Shown here one piece after another: positions 10,523 through 21,904 of a stretch of 64,000 nucleotides of DNA (position 1 is the stretch's first letter; each line of letters begins with the position of its first letter). The translations under genes were made by a program, and so were the position numbers. The notes below the pieces were generated by a model. That model saw only the letters and a program-made list of their open reading frames with translations, was not told where the DNA came from and did not search any database. Origin of the DNA: Dolomedes plantarius. Taxonomy: Eukaryota; Arthropoda; Arachnida; Araneae; Dolomedidae. The DNA lies in NCBI GenBank assembly GCA_907164885.2, contig OU015490.1:91484799-91548798 (forward strand), written 5' to 3'.

Positions 10523-11937
10523 CACTGTCACAAAAATATATGCACCCAGAATAAATCGAGCTACTATCACGAATCTTGGCAGGAATGTAGTCTGGTAAGA
10601 GATATCCAAATGATGAAAATGTCGACGCCAATGAGACAAGTGTAAGCGTGCTATGCGCATATGAGATGCGCAGCTGGGAGAGTTTAAAAGCATAATTGCT
10701 CGAGCCATAGGGTTATTCAAACAAATCTGTCGACTTGGATGGACGGTATTATGACTAGAGATGCCTCTGAGACGTAACCGGCGACAGTACGAAGAATTGT
10801 CGCACTTTGAGAGGGGGCGTATAGTAGGTCTCAGAGACGCAGGTTGGTCGAACAGGCGTATCGGCCACCAACTCGGAACGATATGGTAGTTGCTCGGTGT
10901 TGGCAACAATGGATCACGGAAGGGATAGTCTGCCGTCGTGGAGGTTCAGGTCATACCAGGACCACAAATGCGTGCGAGGATCGCTCAATCATAAGAGCGG
11001 CCACGTCTGCACCAACAACGTCGCTAGAATCGATTCGACGCCGTTTACCACCTTCCAGACATTCGGTGATATCAAGGGAAACCATTCGGAGACGACTGGC
11101 CGACGCAGGTATAAGGAACAGACGTCCATTAAGACGTCTACCACTGACCCTACATCATCGGCAGTGTCAATTGGATTTTTGCCGACATCGGGCAGGCTGG
11201 AGTGTGACGGACTGGAGGTGTGTGATCTTCAGCGATGAATCCCGATTCAGTCTCAATGCTGATGACTAGCGCATACGCGTATGGAGGCGGCCAGGACACC
11301 GGTCCGATCCAGCATTTGTTGTCGAGAGGCATACAACGATTACACAAGGTGTAACAGTGTGGGGAGCGATTTGTTGGGACACACGATCATCTCTAGTCGT
11401 CCTTCAACGCACTTGACGGCACGCATTTACGAGGACGAGATTTTAACGCCAGTTGTACTGCCTATGCTATCAAGTCGCCTAGGTGCCATTTATCAGCAAG
11501 ACAACGCTCGTCCACATACTGCGCGACTCTCCTAAGAATGTCTTCAAGGATATGACGTACTCCCATGGCCTGGCAGGTCACCAGACCTCTGTCCAATAGA
11601 GCAGGTCTGGGATGTGCTTGGAAGGCAACTGTAGCCGTCCCGGAATACTGGTTAATTAACTGCCCAGTTGAAAAATTATGGCATGATCTTCCGCAGGAGG
11701 TCATAGGTGATTTAACTGATTCGATGCCACGACGTGTTTCGGCTTGTATAGCTGCCAGAGGTGGATTTACTACTTACTGATTTGTAACCTTTTTCATGCC
11801 ATATCTTTTTAATTAAACGGTCTGTTCTTCAGAATTTGTAATCATTTGCCTACCTCCTCATACACTACATACATGTTAAGTTTCGTGATAGAAGCTCGTT
11901 TCCTTCAGGGTGCATATATTTTTTTTGTGACAGAGTG
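10523..11937 (+). mobile_element. Tc1-like element (DD32E spacing)
   Basis: Inverted ends CACTGTCACAAAAATATATG and the mirror at 11912-11937, with TA flanks at 10521-10522 and 11938-11939. A subterminal motif (AGCTNCTATCACGAA) is also inverted between the ends. The length is 1,415 bp. Confidence 0.85.
10761..11780 (+). pseudogene. Tc1-like transposase, heavily mutated
   Basis: Starts MPLRRNRRQYEELSHFERGR, closely similar to the 26133 transposase (MPLRRVRRQYKQLSQFERGR). Helix-turn-helix, then FSDESRFSLNADD (first Asp, about 11235), QQDNARPHTAR (second Asp, about 11498) and SPDLCPIEQVW (Glu, about 11600). Second Asp to Glu is 32 residues apart. Frameshifts lie near 10880 and in the core, and there are stops such as TAG after NADD and TAA after ARLS. 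It is not functional. Confidence 0.8.
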
Positions 11938-11954
11938 TATATACATACATACAC

Positions 11955-12217
11955 CAGGGCCGCCCAGAAGGGGGGGGGGAGACTGGGGCACTTTTCCCCA
12001 GGCCCCCAACTGCCGGAGGGGCCCAAAAAAATTTATTTATTAGATTTCCTCCGAAAGAAAATTCTAAAACTTGTACCGTACTTCAAAATTCAAAATAATT
12101 TCCTGAAAAAAGGGGCCCCCGAAAAAAAATTAAAAAAAAATTATCCTATTAATCAGATTTCTCGGGGGCCCCAACAGAAGTTTGCCCCAGGCCCCGTAAA
12201 GTCCCTGGGTGGCCCTG
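11955..12217. mobile_element. hAT-like MITE
   Basis: Inverted ends CAGGGCCGCCCAG and CTGGGTGGCCCTG bound 263 bp rich in GGGGCCC and A-runs. Internal inverted stretches (GGGCACTTTTCCCCAGGCCCC and GGGGCCCCAACAGAAG) support a fold-back element. Flanking ACAC-type sequence prevents a clean 8-bp target duplication from being read. Confidence 0.65.
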
Positions 12218-12287
12218 ACACACGCACACACACACACATATATATATTTATGTTTGTGTGTGTGTATGTATGTATGTATGTAGGTAT
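12218..12287. repeat. (CA)n, (TA)n, (GT)n, (ATGT)n cluster
   Basis: Short adjoining simple repeats of four types. Confidence 0.85.
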
Positions 12288-12885
12288 AGTGAAACGACCT
12301 TAACGGTACATGTGATGGATTCACACACAGGTAGTCGTGGTCGTTCTAATAAACACAGGGGAGGCATTGAAGGGGCCGCACAACACTGGTGAGATGCACA
12401 TTATTTTATTCCGGATTATTCTGTAGACATTCCAGCAAATCACAGATACATTTACAGTAGGGCGCACACAAGCAATACTAGTGGCCACCGCAATCTGCCG
12501 GGGCAGTCAGAAGACGTTTACTTCATAGTATTGATGGAAACAGCACGCTGACTTGAGACAGAAGAACGAGAGAGCGCGAGCTAGAAGCCAATACAGCAAG
12601 GCAAGGAAGGGCCGAAAAGCGGTGCTCGTCGTTTTTATACTATGGGGGCGCTAGGGGTTTATAATTCTTTTAATTGGTTAGAATCGAAAGTACGGTTTGA
12701 CCACGTGAAGGTATCACTGAACGTCGCAAGACTCTCCGAACAGGCGCGTCGTGGCGACATAGAAGCGTGACGCTGATTCATGTGTAAAAATAACTTTAAG
12801 GTTTCGCGCGTGGCGCTTCAGGGAATAGAATTGTTGGTTAGTTCATTTATTCCTAGGTCACAATTTGGACTACGGGCTGTGCTTT
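12288..12885 (-). mobile_element. Solo-LTR-like segment (putative)
   Basis: On the reverse strand a TATA-box-like TATAAAAACG (about 12643-12634) lies upstream of a C/T-rich leader. About 230 bases further on is an AATAAA signal in GGAATAAAATAATG (about 12415-12402). The order promoter, leader, poly(A) signal within about 600 bp fits an LTR. No second copy or internal region is visible in the window, so the call rests on composition and signals only. Confidence 0.35.
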
Positions 12886-12969
12886 ATTGAGGTTGAAAGG
12901 AATTTAGACTACGCGTTAGCTTTTCAAAGGCAATTAATAATGGTGAGGCGTTATTATTACATATATAAA

Positions 12970-12980
12970 TAAATAAATAA

Positions 12981-13025
<45 letters not shown>
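12970..13025. repeat. (TA)n microsatellite
   Basis: A TA tract that directly precedes DD36E copy B. Confidence 0.9.
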
Positions 13026-13028
<3 letters not shown>

Positions 13029-14234
13029 TGAAGTGTCACTGAATAAGGGATAGCAAAGCCTATGCAAATTGTGTAGAGTTGCGCATCATGTATGCGCAAG
13101 TGAGGGCACTGTGGTAACTGCATATAGCGCGTACTGTCGTTGTTCTGAATTAGTTGTTGGAATTGCCAGTATGGGTAAACTGCCTGATTTAGACGCCTTC
13201 GATCGCGGACAAATCGTAGGTGCGCGACGCATGGGCCATTCAATTTCCGAAATCGTCAGACAGCTAGGATTTTCAAGGTCGACAGTGTCAAGAGTATACC
13301 AAGAATACATGGATGGTGGAAAAAAAAACTAGCGATCGGGAAAACTGCAAAGGACAATTAGACTTGACAGTGCGTGGTGAGAGACGGCTCAGGCGTATTG
13401 TACGTAGCCAGCGAAGCCAAACATTAGTTCAAATTACCACATATTGACGGTGACAGTCGTACAGTCAGTAAACGGACTGTGCAACACTCGCTTCACCTTA
13501 TGGGTTTCGGGATCCGTCGACCTACGAGAGTACCATTGCTCTATACTCGCCATCGGGTTGCACGTCTTGCCTGGGCAAGAGAGCACAGAGACTGGAGTGT
13601 AGAGGACTGGAAACGAGTAGCATGGAGTGATGAGTCTCCGACTACTTAACGCCGACGGGGGGCTGAGAATATGGCGTCAGGCTCATGAAGCCATGGATCC
13701 TGCATGCCTGGCTGGAACTGTGCAAGGGCATGGTGGCTCAATCATGGTCTGGGGTGTTTTTTCGTGGCACAGTTTGGGATCTATGGTGCGTGTACCAACC
13801 TCCCTCAATGCAATTCGGTACGTAGAGTTGCTGGGTGATCACCTCCATCCGTTTATGCTGTTCTGTTATCCGCACGGTAATGGAGTTTTCCAGCAAGACA
13901 ACTGTACCTCTCACAAGTCCCGGTTGGCTACTGGCTGGTTGAATGAGCATTCCTCTGACTTCTCTGTCATGAATTGGCCTCCTAGAAGCCCAGACTTAAA
14001 TCCTATTGAGCATCTTTGGGATGTTTTGGAACAAGGCGTGAAAGGCCATCACACAGCAACAAAGAACCTTACTGAATTATGGACAGCTTTAGCCAGTATT
14101 TGGCAAGCCATTCCCGTGGAACGTTTCCAGAAACTTGTTGAATCTATGCCTCGTCGTGTGGCAGCCGTTATCAAGGCCAGAGGAGGCCGAACTCGTTACT
14201 AAGTGGGTATCCCTAATTCAGTGGCACTTCAGTG
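13026..14234 (+). mobile_element. Tc1-like DD36E element, copy B
   Basis: Inverted ends CACTGAAGTGTCACTGAATA and the mirror of CACTGAAGTGCCACTGAATT. A TA tract lies on the left. The right flank reads TGTATA, so its TA has probably mutated. The length is 1,209 bp. This copy keeps a longer open 3' half than copy A. Confidence 0.9.
13171..14202 (+). pseudogene. DD36E Tc1-like transposase, frameshifted (copy B)
   Basis: Starts MGKLPDLDAFDRGQIVGARR, with a helix-turn-helix ending at a stop just past a run of nine A (13320-13328). Copy A has seven at this point; eight restores the frame in both. The next part (LTVRGERRLRRIVRSQRSQT, about 13363) is also interrupted. From 13627 a long open frame holds the core: LLNADGGLRIWRQAHEAMDP, VFQQDNCTSH and SPDLNPIEHLWD. 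36 residues lie between Asp and Glu. The C-terminus is ESMPRRVAAVIKARGGRTRY. Confidence 0.88.
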
Positions 14235-14244
14235 TGTATATATA

Positions 14245-14391
14245 CAGGGCTAGATTTGAGGCGGAGCGCGCTGGAACGGCGTTCCGGTACCTCTCTTTAT
14301 CAATAATTTGGAATACCCCCCCCCCCCACCACCACATACACACACCGTGGAAGGTTACCGTTCCGGAACCTCTGTTTCTAGAAATCTAGCA

Positions 14392-14394
<3 letters not shown>
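14245..14394. mobile_element. 150-bp hAT-like MITE
   Basis: Ends CAGGGCTAGATTT and AAATCTAGCACTG are inverted. Inside lie inverted GTTCCGGTACCTC/GGTTCCGGAACG-type stretches and C-runs. Both flanks are TATATATA, which fits an 8-bp duplication but also any TA insertion. A partial copy is at 10421-10506. Confidence 0.7.
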
Positions 14395-14458
<64 letters not shown>

Positions 14459-14475
14459 TAGATTGATATATATAT
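14395..14475. repeat. (TA)n then (GA)n microsatellite
   Basis: A TA tract, then a GA tract, then mixed GATA/TA sequence. Confidence 0.9.
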
Positions 14476-15137
14476 ATAGAGAGAGAGACAGAGATAGAGA
14501 GGTTGAGATGCATACACATGTACATATATACTTATTTATATGTGTGTGTGCGTTTTTGGGTGTTTTTGTCTATATTTGTATTACAAATTTCTTCCTTTTT
14601 GTTGCAATTTCCGTTAATGGCGTTGTATAAAAATCATTGTCATCTCCTTCAGTTCTAAGATCCATCAACGAATTTCAAAAGTCGCCTGCTGTTTAGAAAA
14701 CTAATTTTTATGTTTAGTGTAAAGGAAACTCCGACAAAAATAATGAATGGCAATACGTTGCGCAGATATTTTTTAAATAGGCCCATTGTTTAGGGCCGTA
14801 AACATCCGCAAATAATTTTGCGAGATCCATCTTTTGGACATAAAAGCGGAGATTTCTTCATTTTTTGTTTGGGAACACACTGAGATATCTCAATTGTCTG
14901 CTGACAGTTTCACGGTCAGCGAAGACAGACGAAGACAAAAATTGGTTTTGACTGGCAAATGAAAACTGTTGTAGATTCTTTCATTTTAAGTACTTTAAGA
15001 TAAACAGCAGATTTTGAAGTATGGGATTGTTAGCTAGAAAATCAGATCTGGATCTATATTATTTTTTATCGGCTATTGATAACACCATTTCCATTTACAG
15101 ATCTAACACTCTGATTCCGGGAAAATATATAAGTATA
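14476..15137. other. No recognisable feature
   Basis: Starts with GA/GT-rich simple sequence, then AT-rich DNA without a convincing reading frame or repeat. Confidence 0.5.
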
Positions 15138-15139
15138 TA

Positions 15140-15310
15140 CAGTGGAATCTCGATCTATCGTTTTTTAAGGGGCCGACTGAACTGAACGGTAAATGCGGGA
15201 AAACGATAGACGCGGGAACATAACAGGGAAATATGATCGTCGGGACTGGGTGAAATAAACGACACATACGGGAAAACGATGATTCGGGGAACGGTCGATC
15301 GGGATTCCCC

Positions 15311-15312
<2 letters not shown>
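15140..15312. mobile_element. Pogo-type MITE (173 bp)
   Basis: Ends CAGTGGAATCTCGATC and the mirror of CAGGGGAATCCCGATC. The interior has repeated GGGAAAACGAT and ATCGTCGGGACYGG motifs. TA lies to the left and a TA tract to the right. A truncated relative starts at 28103. Confidence 0.7.
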
Positions 15313-15660
<348 letters not shown>

Positions 15661-17097
15661 CAGTGGACGCTCGTTAATTCGAACTCGGTTAATTCGAACT
15701 TTCGGTTAATTCGAACTAATCCAAAGGCCCCAAAAAACTTGTAGTGGAGTTAATGTTAAAAATATGTCATTAATTCGAACTAAATTTTTTTAACTTCGGT
15801 TAATTCGAACTAAAAATTTGACACAAAAAAATTCTTTTTTCCTCGTTTAATGGAGAAAATACACACTGAATTTATTATTTTGTGTGTCAAAATTTCTTTT
15901 CTGTGTAAAGAGGAACATGCCTGCATTCCTAGACTATTGCATGTCCGCTAAACGTTAGTAGCTATTGTCCTTCTTATTAGTGCTAAACGGAAAAAGTAAT
16001 TTTTCTTTATTTGGATCGATTTTCTTAGAATTTCAGAAAAAACTAGTCTTTACTACAGATTCTAGGGAGCTGCGTCAGTTATAACTGCAGTGCAGACAAG
16101 TTAATGTGATCTAGTTTTTCTTCCTCAGTGTGTGTTGTGAAAGTGTAAAAATTCAGGATGTCTAAACGCTGAAAGTACAAAACCCTAATTTTGGAGACAA
16201 AGGTAGAAATTTTAAAGAGAGTAGAGAATGGCGAATGTAAAACAAAATTAGCAGCTGACTATGGAATTAAAAAAAATACCTTGCAAAATTATTTGAAAAA
16301 CAAGGAGTCAATTTTAGATTCATGGGAAAAATTAAAATTTGCTAAAGGAAGGAAACGCATGGGAAATGCGTCCCAAGAAGTTCTAGAAAAAGCTCTACTG
16401 CTATGGTTCCAGGATGTTAGATTTCGAAATTTTCCGATAAATGGACCACTAGTGCTGACGAAGGCTGATGAATTGGCAATTCGAATGGGTATTGAAGATT
16501 TTAAATGCAGTGATGGATGGCTTTCTCGATTTAAGTCAAGGCACAATATTTCTTATCAAACTGTATGTGGCCAAAGCTCTGATGTAATCGAAGACGTATG
16601 CACTAATTTCGGTAGGAATCTGCCAGGGCTTTTCTCTACTTACCTGCCGAAAGATATTTTTAATGCGGCCATAATGGACTCTATTAAAACTCTGAAAGCA
16701 TTTATTCAGATGGAACCTTCCTCTGAAAATGAATTGAAATGTTTACTTCAAATCGAGAAGCGGGGTGAACAATGTAGGCATCATAAACAGAACCAAACAT
16801 CCATTTTACAGTTTTTCCCCAAAGTGCAATTCATATTTTTAATAAAAGTTTACTTTTTACTGCATATCTTCTGCTTCATTTTATGATTAAGGTAAGTCTG
16901 TATTGCTTTTTAATATGTTTAACTTTAGATAACATAGTATAATATATTTTCTGGGGTTATATATACTAGGAGAGTTTCTTCTTCAGTGATACACATTTAA
17001 AGTTATGTATTTTCTCTTAACATCGGATAATTCGAACTTCGGATAGTTCGAACTTTTTTCTGAGAACCTATGCGTTCGAATTAACGAGCGTCCACTG
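15661..17097 (+). mobile_element. Internally deleted pogo/Tigger element
   Basis: Perfect inverted ends of about 24 bp (CAGTGGACGCTCGTTAATTC and onward) are flanked by TA. Subterminal GGTTAATTCGAACT motifs are repeated at the left and GGATAATTCGAACT-like ones at the right. The length is 1,437 bp, about 1 kb shorter than its autonomous relatives, because the DDE core is missing. Confidence 0.9.
16191..16886 (+). CDS. DNA-binding-only pogo/Tigger protein, DDE core deleted
   Basis: The open frame has 231 residues. Residues about 1-50 form a CENP-B/psq helix-turn-helix (EILKRVENGECKTKLAADYG). Residues about 55-130 form a second CENP-B-type DNA-binding domain ending GWLSRFKSRHNIS. The sequence then runs to DIFNA, where relatives continue into the catalytic DETG block. 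Here it jumps in frame to C-terminal sequence (MDSIKTLKAFIQ) and the tail QTSILQFFPK. All three catalytic residues are absent. An upstream ATG at 16158 (MSKR) is in the same frame but separated by a TGA, so the first usable start is probably 16191. By analogy with deletion derivatives of other DNA transposons it could bind TIRs and repress transposition; that is inference. Confidence 0.65.
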   Translation: METKVEILKRVENGECKTKLAADYGIKKNTLQNYLKNKESILDSWEKLKFAKGRKRMGNASQEVLEKALLLWFQDVRFRNFPINGPLVLTKADELAIRMGIEDFKCSDGWLSRFKSRHNISYQTVCGQSSDVIEDVCTNFGRNLPGLFSTYLPKDIFNAAIMDSIKTLKAFIQMEPSSENELKCLLQIEKRGEQCRHHKQNQTSILQFFPKVQFIFLIKVYFLLHIFCFIL

Positions 17098-17128
17098 TAT
17101 ATGTATATATATATGTATATATATATGC

Positions 17129-17168
<40 letters not shown>

Positions 17169-17177
17169 ATATATATG

Positions 17178-17255
<78 letters not shown>
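17098..17255. repeat. (TA)n array with GTATAT variants
   Basis: A TA-rich array between the pogo element and the next Tc-like element. Confidence 0.95.
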
Positions 17256-17258
<3 letters not shown>

Positions 17259-18540
17259 GTGGTTATGGAAACACTAAGAAACATCATGAAAATCTTTATT
17301 AATACGGGGCAGGATCACCTTTGTCTTGTAATACCACCTGATTCAACTTGGAATTCCATTATGCAAGTCATAAATAGTGGTTGAGAATACATATATATTG
17401 TACCATTCTTCAGCGAAAAATCATGAAAGTTCCTGTAGAGATGTTGTGGTGGATATCGATACCTTTATCTATTCGCTTATACAGATCCCAGTGGTTGGAT
17501 GATATATAGTCGAGGGATTGTACAGGGCAAGATAATATAGTTGACTTCTTTTTCATGCTCTCCAAACCAATACTTGATAGATTGAGGTGTAGGCACATTG
17601 GGATTATCATCCTGGAGAACGTCATCTCCTGCAAGAAACAATGTTTGCACCATAGGACGGACCTGGTAAGCTAAAATTTTGACATAGTCCTTTCCATTCA
17701 ATCTCCATTTTAGGGTTACAATAGGGCCTGAAAAAAACCCCGAGATGCCATCCCAAACCCTGATAGATCTATCTCCATGATTGACATTTGAGATGAGACA
17801 GCCAGAATGTTACGCTTGTATAGGCGTTATCCAGACATACACATGTCCTGTTGCGAGGAACAATGTGAACAATGATTCGTCGGACCAAATGCCGTTTTTT
17901 GACATATTACTCGACCAGGATTAGCCCTTGTGGTGCCATTGTGGATGATATTTTGTATTGGCATCTATTACAAGTGGTTTGGTAATAATTACTTTTCCGT
18001 AAATGCTTTGCTTGCGAAGTTTCCTTCTACCTCTAATGGTTGATACCGGAACATGCAGATGCCAATTGAGCTGTTCGGTCATTTTGGTTGCAGTTGCTTT
18101 CTTTGTTCATGTCACAATCCGCTTCAATACCTCGTCCGTCTCTTTCACTCAGCTCTCACTTTCGTCCACTTTTCTGTTTGTCAAAGGATGTTTTTCCGTG
18201 CACTCTGTATGCTATCATGACTTTCGATACCATAGCTCTAAAAACAACCATTAACTTGGTTGCAGTAACAGATACTCCAATTTAAACGCGCTCCAACAAT
18301 TTTCCTCTTTTGCAAGATCTGCAAGGTTTACGCTGCAGGGTTTACGCTGCATTTTTACGCTGTTCCCCGCAAAAACACGATGTCCTTAGCTTCATTACTG
18401 CTACCTGCTATTAGAATAATACATACACTATATTATATAAAAAAATACGGGTGGTCAGACTTGGTTTTTAAGGAATACGAAGCACATTCATAAACACCAT
18501 TAATATTGATAGGGGCTTCCTTTATATTGATAACCACCTG
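17256..18540 (-). mobile_element. Degenerate Tc-like element
   Basis: Ends CAGGTGGTTATGGAAACAC and ...TTTATATTGATAACCACCTG, with TA on both sides. A related left end lies at 30284-30420. The coding part on the reverse strand is heavily mutated. Confidence 0.75.
17400..18260 (-). pseudogene. Tc-like transposase relic
   Basis: On the reverse strand the second catalytic block reads VLQDDNPNVPTPQSIKYW (about 17560-17615). Upstream lie blocks resembling GSDGIWDGISGFF-type core sequence (about 17730-17780) and HTH-like sequence near 18100-18250. The third block (IIQPLGSV region) is too altered to place the acidic residue. Many stops. Assignment is to the Tc1/Tc3 group in general. Confidence 0.6.
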
Positions 18541-18542
18541 TA

Positions 18543-19204
18543 TATTTCGGTACCACATATATAACTTTTAACAAACCTATCTCGGAAAGGATCACCGTAG
18601 AAACCTCACTAATAGAAAAGGCCTTCCCAAATGGTTAACGCCATTCAAACGCTTGCCCCTCCTTCCTCGTACATCAGCTAAGTCCTGTGCTCCTTCTATC
18701 TAAATCATTTCTCAGTCATGAACTTTCGTAACCTTTCATAATTCTACTTCAAATTGAGTGGTTTATTGAATGCTTATAAAAAGTACTCCTTGGATGGTAT
18801 ATGGTAATCTCGTCAATTTATTATGGTTTACCCCTCCTAAAATCGAGTAAATCTATTGAGAGCCTTTCACTAAATTATATACCTCTCTTACCGTGCAGCG
18901 ATGCAACTCAAATAGTTTCAAACGATGCAAAGAAAAGAAAGTGAAAAAATGCCGACGCATCCCAGATACCTACATATTTTCCGCACTTAATTGTCTACGG
19001 TATCATAACGCAAATGTATACTCGTTCACGTGAACGCAACATGATATTTGCAACTACCGATTTCGTTCCCGAGTGACTGGCTTCGCAACCAGCTGCATCG
19101 GACCATGAACCATCACATGTAGACTGTATCAGTAGTGCTAGTAAACTCGAGGTAGTTTGCATTTCTCTTGGCACGGTGGAGTTTTTAAGTACTTATACTC
19201 ACTC
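18543..19204. other. No recognisable feature
   Basis: Non-repetitive sequence of moderate GC with no supportable gene. Confidence 0.5.
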
Positions 19205-19428
19205 CTGGAAATGCTAAAATAAGAACCACGAGTGGCGTATATGTTCTCACGTAATGTGGTATCTCAGCGTTTCAGTTTGATGGAGATGTATGTTCAGAAA
19301 CTTAACTTTAATATCCATCAACAGTTTCGATGAAAATTGTATCCGCTTCAAACTGTTTTTTTTCTTTAAGGATGCTTATCAGATTTGTCCGGATAGGTAT
19401 CTCTTTTCTGATTAGCGAATCTTCAAAC

Positions 19429-19432
<4 letters not shown>
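19205..19432 (+). repeat. Dispersed repeat Z, copy 2
   Basis: Aligns in inverse orientation with 10138-10350 over about 215 bp, with moderate divergence. It ends at a (TA)n tract. Confidence 0.65.
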
Positions 19433-19473
<41 letters not shown>

Positions 19474-19564
19474 TACACACACGCACACACACACGTGCAC
19501 ACACACACACGCACACACACGTACACACACAGGTGCACACACACACACGTACACACACACACGT

Positions 19565-19617
<53 letters not shown>
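19433..19617. repeat. (TA)n-(CA/CG)n-(TA)n compound microsatellite
   Basis: A 115-bp ACACACGTGCACAC-type block sits between two TA tracts. The apparent proteins of HTHTHT or CVCVCV in it are artefacts. Confidence 0.95.
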
Positions 19618-20285
19618 CACTATCTACAAATAAGTATTTGGACATCTCTGATAGAAAAGAAAAACAAAATTTATTCATATTCAATAGTTGGTAGAGCCTT
19701 CACGAGAGGCAATTACAGCCTCAACTCTCCGGGGCATGCTTTCCACAAGTCCTTGTATTTTCTTCCACTCGGCTTGGAGAAGACATGTAAGTTCCTTCAT
19801 CGATTTTGTACGGTTGCTGTACCCCTTAATTCCGTGGTCCAACTCGTCCCAATGTGAAAGGACCCTATGTGAAAGGTTCTTGATAGAGTTCAGGTCTAGG
19901 CTCTGGGCAGGCCAGTCCATTCGGTTAACCCCATTGTCACCATACCAATCCATGGTGGACTCACAACATGACAGCTGGCTTTTTCGTCCTGGAAGTCCAA
20001 CCCGTAAAACTGCCTCAACGTAGTAAGCACACTGTCGTCCAAAATAGTGCAGTAGGCGTCGGTATTGAGATTACCATGAATTGGGACCAAGGGTCCCCAG
20101 CCCATACCAAGAAAAACACCCCCAGACCATAATTGCACCTCCGCCGAACTTTACTGTGGGCACAATACATTCTGTGAGGAGGCGTTCTGCAGGCAGACGC
20201 TAGACCCAGACACTACCATCCGAACGGTAGAGGGTGAACCTTGATTCGTCGCCCCAGCGAACCCGTTTCCCCTGATCTGTGGTTC
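19618..20285 (-). mobile_element. Truncated Tc1-like element
   Basis: The left end CACTATCTACAAATAAGTAT follows a TA tract. The matching right end is absent: the sequence stops resembling a transposon at about 20285, before the DNA-binding half of the gene. The intact part codes on the reverse strand. Confidence 0.7.
19681..20275 (-). pseudogene. Tc1-like transposase, 5'-truncated
   Basis: From the truncated end: ATKVHPLPFGW-like sequence containing the first block (DESRFTLYRSDGSVWV, about 20215-20255), then [26 protein letters not shown] (second Asp, about 19990) and WPAQSLDLNSIKNL (about 19885), where the usual SPDLNPIEN Glu has become Lys. The C-terminus is VESMPRRVEAVIASREG. With the Glu lost and the DNA-binding half missing, it is dead. 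Confidence 0.75.
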
Positions 20286-20289
20286 TTTA

Positions 20290-21600
20290 CGGATGCTAAT
20301 AGATGAAACCAAATTTAGTTAAAGTATAATGAAATTTATTATGAAAGTGCATAAAATTTTTATGTAAAATTGCATTTAATGTTTAAATAGTGTGTTCTTA
20401 ATAAAGGTGATGATTTAAAGACAATGTGATCAATTATTAATCTAATTTAATCATATTTTGCTAAATATAAATTCGATATCAGTTTTATCCATTTACAAAT
20501 CAGTAAGAATTATCTACTTCACGCATAGCTTAAAAAACCCCTATGTGAAAGAGAGGAATGGAAAAAGTAGGTCATTCCGAAAAACATATGGAGGGTGAAA
20601 GGTTACTATTCACCGAGAGAAGAGTAACAAATTTAGTTCGTCATCGCTTCGGATGCACTCGAAACGCGTAGAAGCTGAAGCTTATATCCTGATTTTTTGA
20701 TCATTAGATATTTTTTCTCTCCTTTCCCATGGTGTAAGATAAGTTTCAGTTTCTAAATTTCGCGTAGTATATGGATGTAAGTAGGGATGAATTAAAAATT
20801 AATTAAAATAATGAATAGTAAAAATTTTAAATTTATCCACAAAAATATTTATCCATTTATGTAAACGGTTTGTAATCTGTTTTAAGAAATTATAAGTGCT
20901 TAAGATATTGTTTTATTATATTGAAATATTAAAGTATAAACATCACTAACTTAGTATTCTTCACACATTATCTAAACATTGTACTTTTTTACATTTTAAA
21001 TTGGAAAAATTATATGGTTTTGAATCCTCATGAGTATATTATGTAGTTGAACGTTAAATAACGACATGAGAGTAATATGTTTTTCAAGAGATTTTCTGGT
21101 ATAGTAGAAACTTCAAAGAACAGTTATCTATTAACAAGAAACGGAGTTAATTCAAAATACTGCTAAACGTCCCATATGCCACGGTTGAATATATATAGAA
21201 TATTGAATAGCAGACGGATGTTAATATATATTAACATCCGTCTGCTATATAGAGGAAGTGCCCATTCCAGAAAATTCTCAATATAATAAATAATAAATAA
21301 ATAGAAACAAAAGGAATGCTTCATAAATGTTATAAAGAGATGTATGTTTTTAAGATATAAGAGGTTATATAACAGGAGGATTCAAACTAAAAGGCTAGTA
21401 TTAAGACTAAATAAAAATATCGTGTTACTTATGGAAGTTATAGTGTTTACATAAGGAATCAAATATGATAAATATTGAGAAAGAATTTAGTACATGTAAT
21501 CGACTTATTTTAGAAGTTATTACTTTTGTGGATATTATATTGTTTTGGAAAGTGAATATTGAATATTGAAATTAAGTTATTGAATTAATATGGAATATTG
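20290..21600. other. AT-rich sequence without genes
   Basis: Low-complexity AT-rich DNA. It contains the palindrome at 21207-21248 and nothing else I can name. Confidence 0.5.
21207..21248. repeat. 42-bp perfect palindrome
   Basis: ATAGCAGACGGATGTTAATAT is followed immediately by its exact reverse complement, with no spacer. It could form a cruciform. No other copy is visible in the window. Confidence 0.9.
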
Positions 21601-21904
21601 AAAATAAAATTTTCACACGGAGATTCTTAATATGTCAAAGATGTTGTGTGTGTTTACCTCTGCTGCATACAGAGTACTTAAAATTTTGGAAAATTTTTAT
21701 GTCAACGGAAAGTCTTCCTTTCAGCAAGAACTTTTCTTATTTCGATGGGGGGGGGGGAGTAACAAGAAATCGCGTCCTACTATAAAATTACATTTACCGA
21801 GTATTCTAAATTATCTTATTAATAAAGCACGACCCCCTCGTATTCTAAATTGTCTTATTAATAAAGCACGACCCCTTCCAAATTGCAACCTAAAAATAAT
21901 GTAA

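Noticed and set aside
8743..14202. The two inverted DD36E elements as ends of one composite transposon
   Set aside because: Each has its own complete TIR pair at its own TA-rich site, and the DNA between holds other independent elements.
19308..19620. Cys-Val or His-Thr repeat proteins
   Set aside because: Translations of the (CA)n block in various frames.
21632..21904. Possible 90-residue protein
   Set aside because: Contains an internal ~39-bp duplication of non-coding type (AATAAAGCACGACCCC) and no family features.
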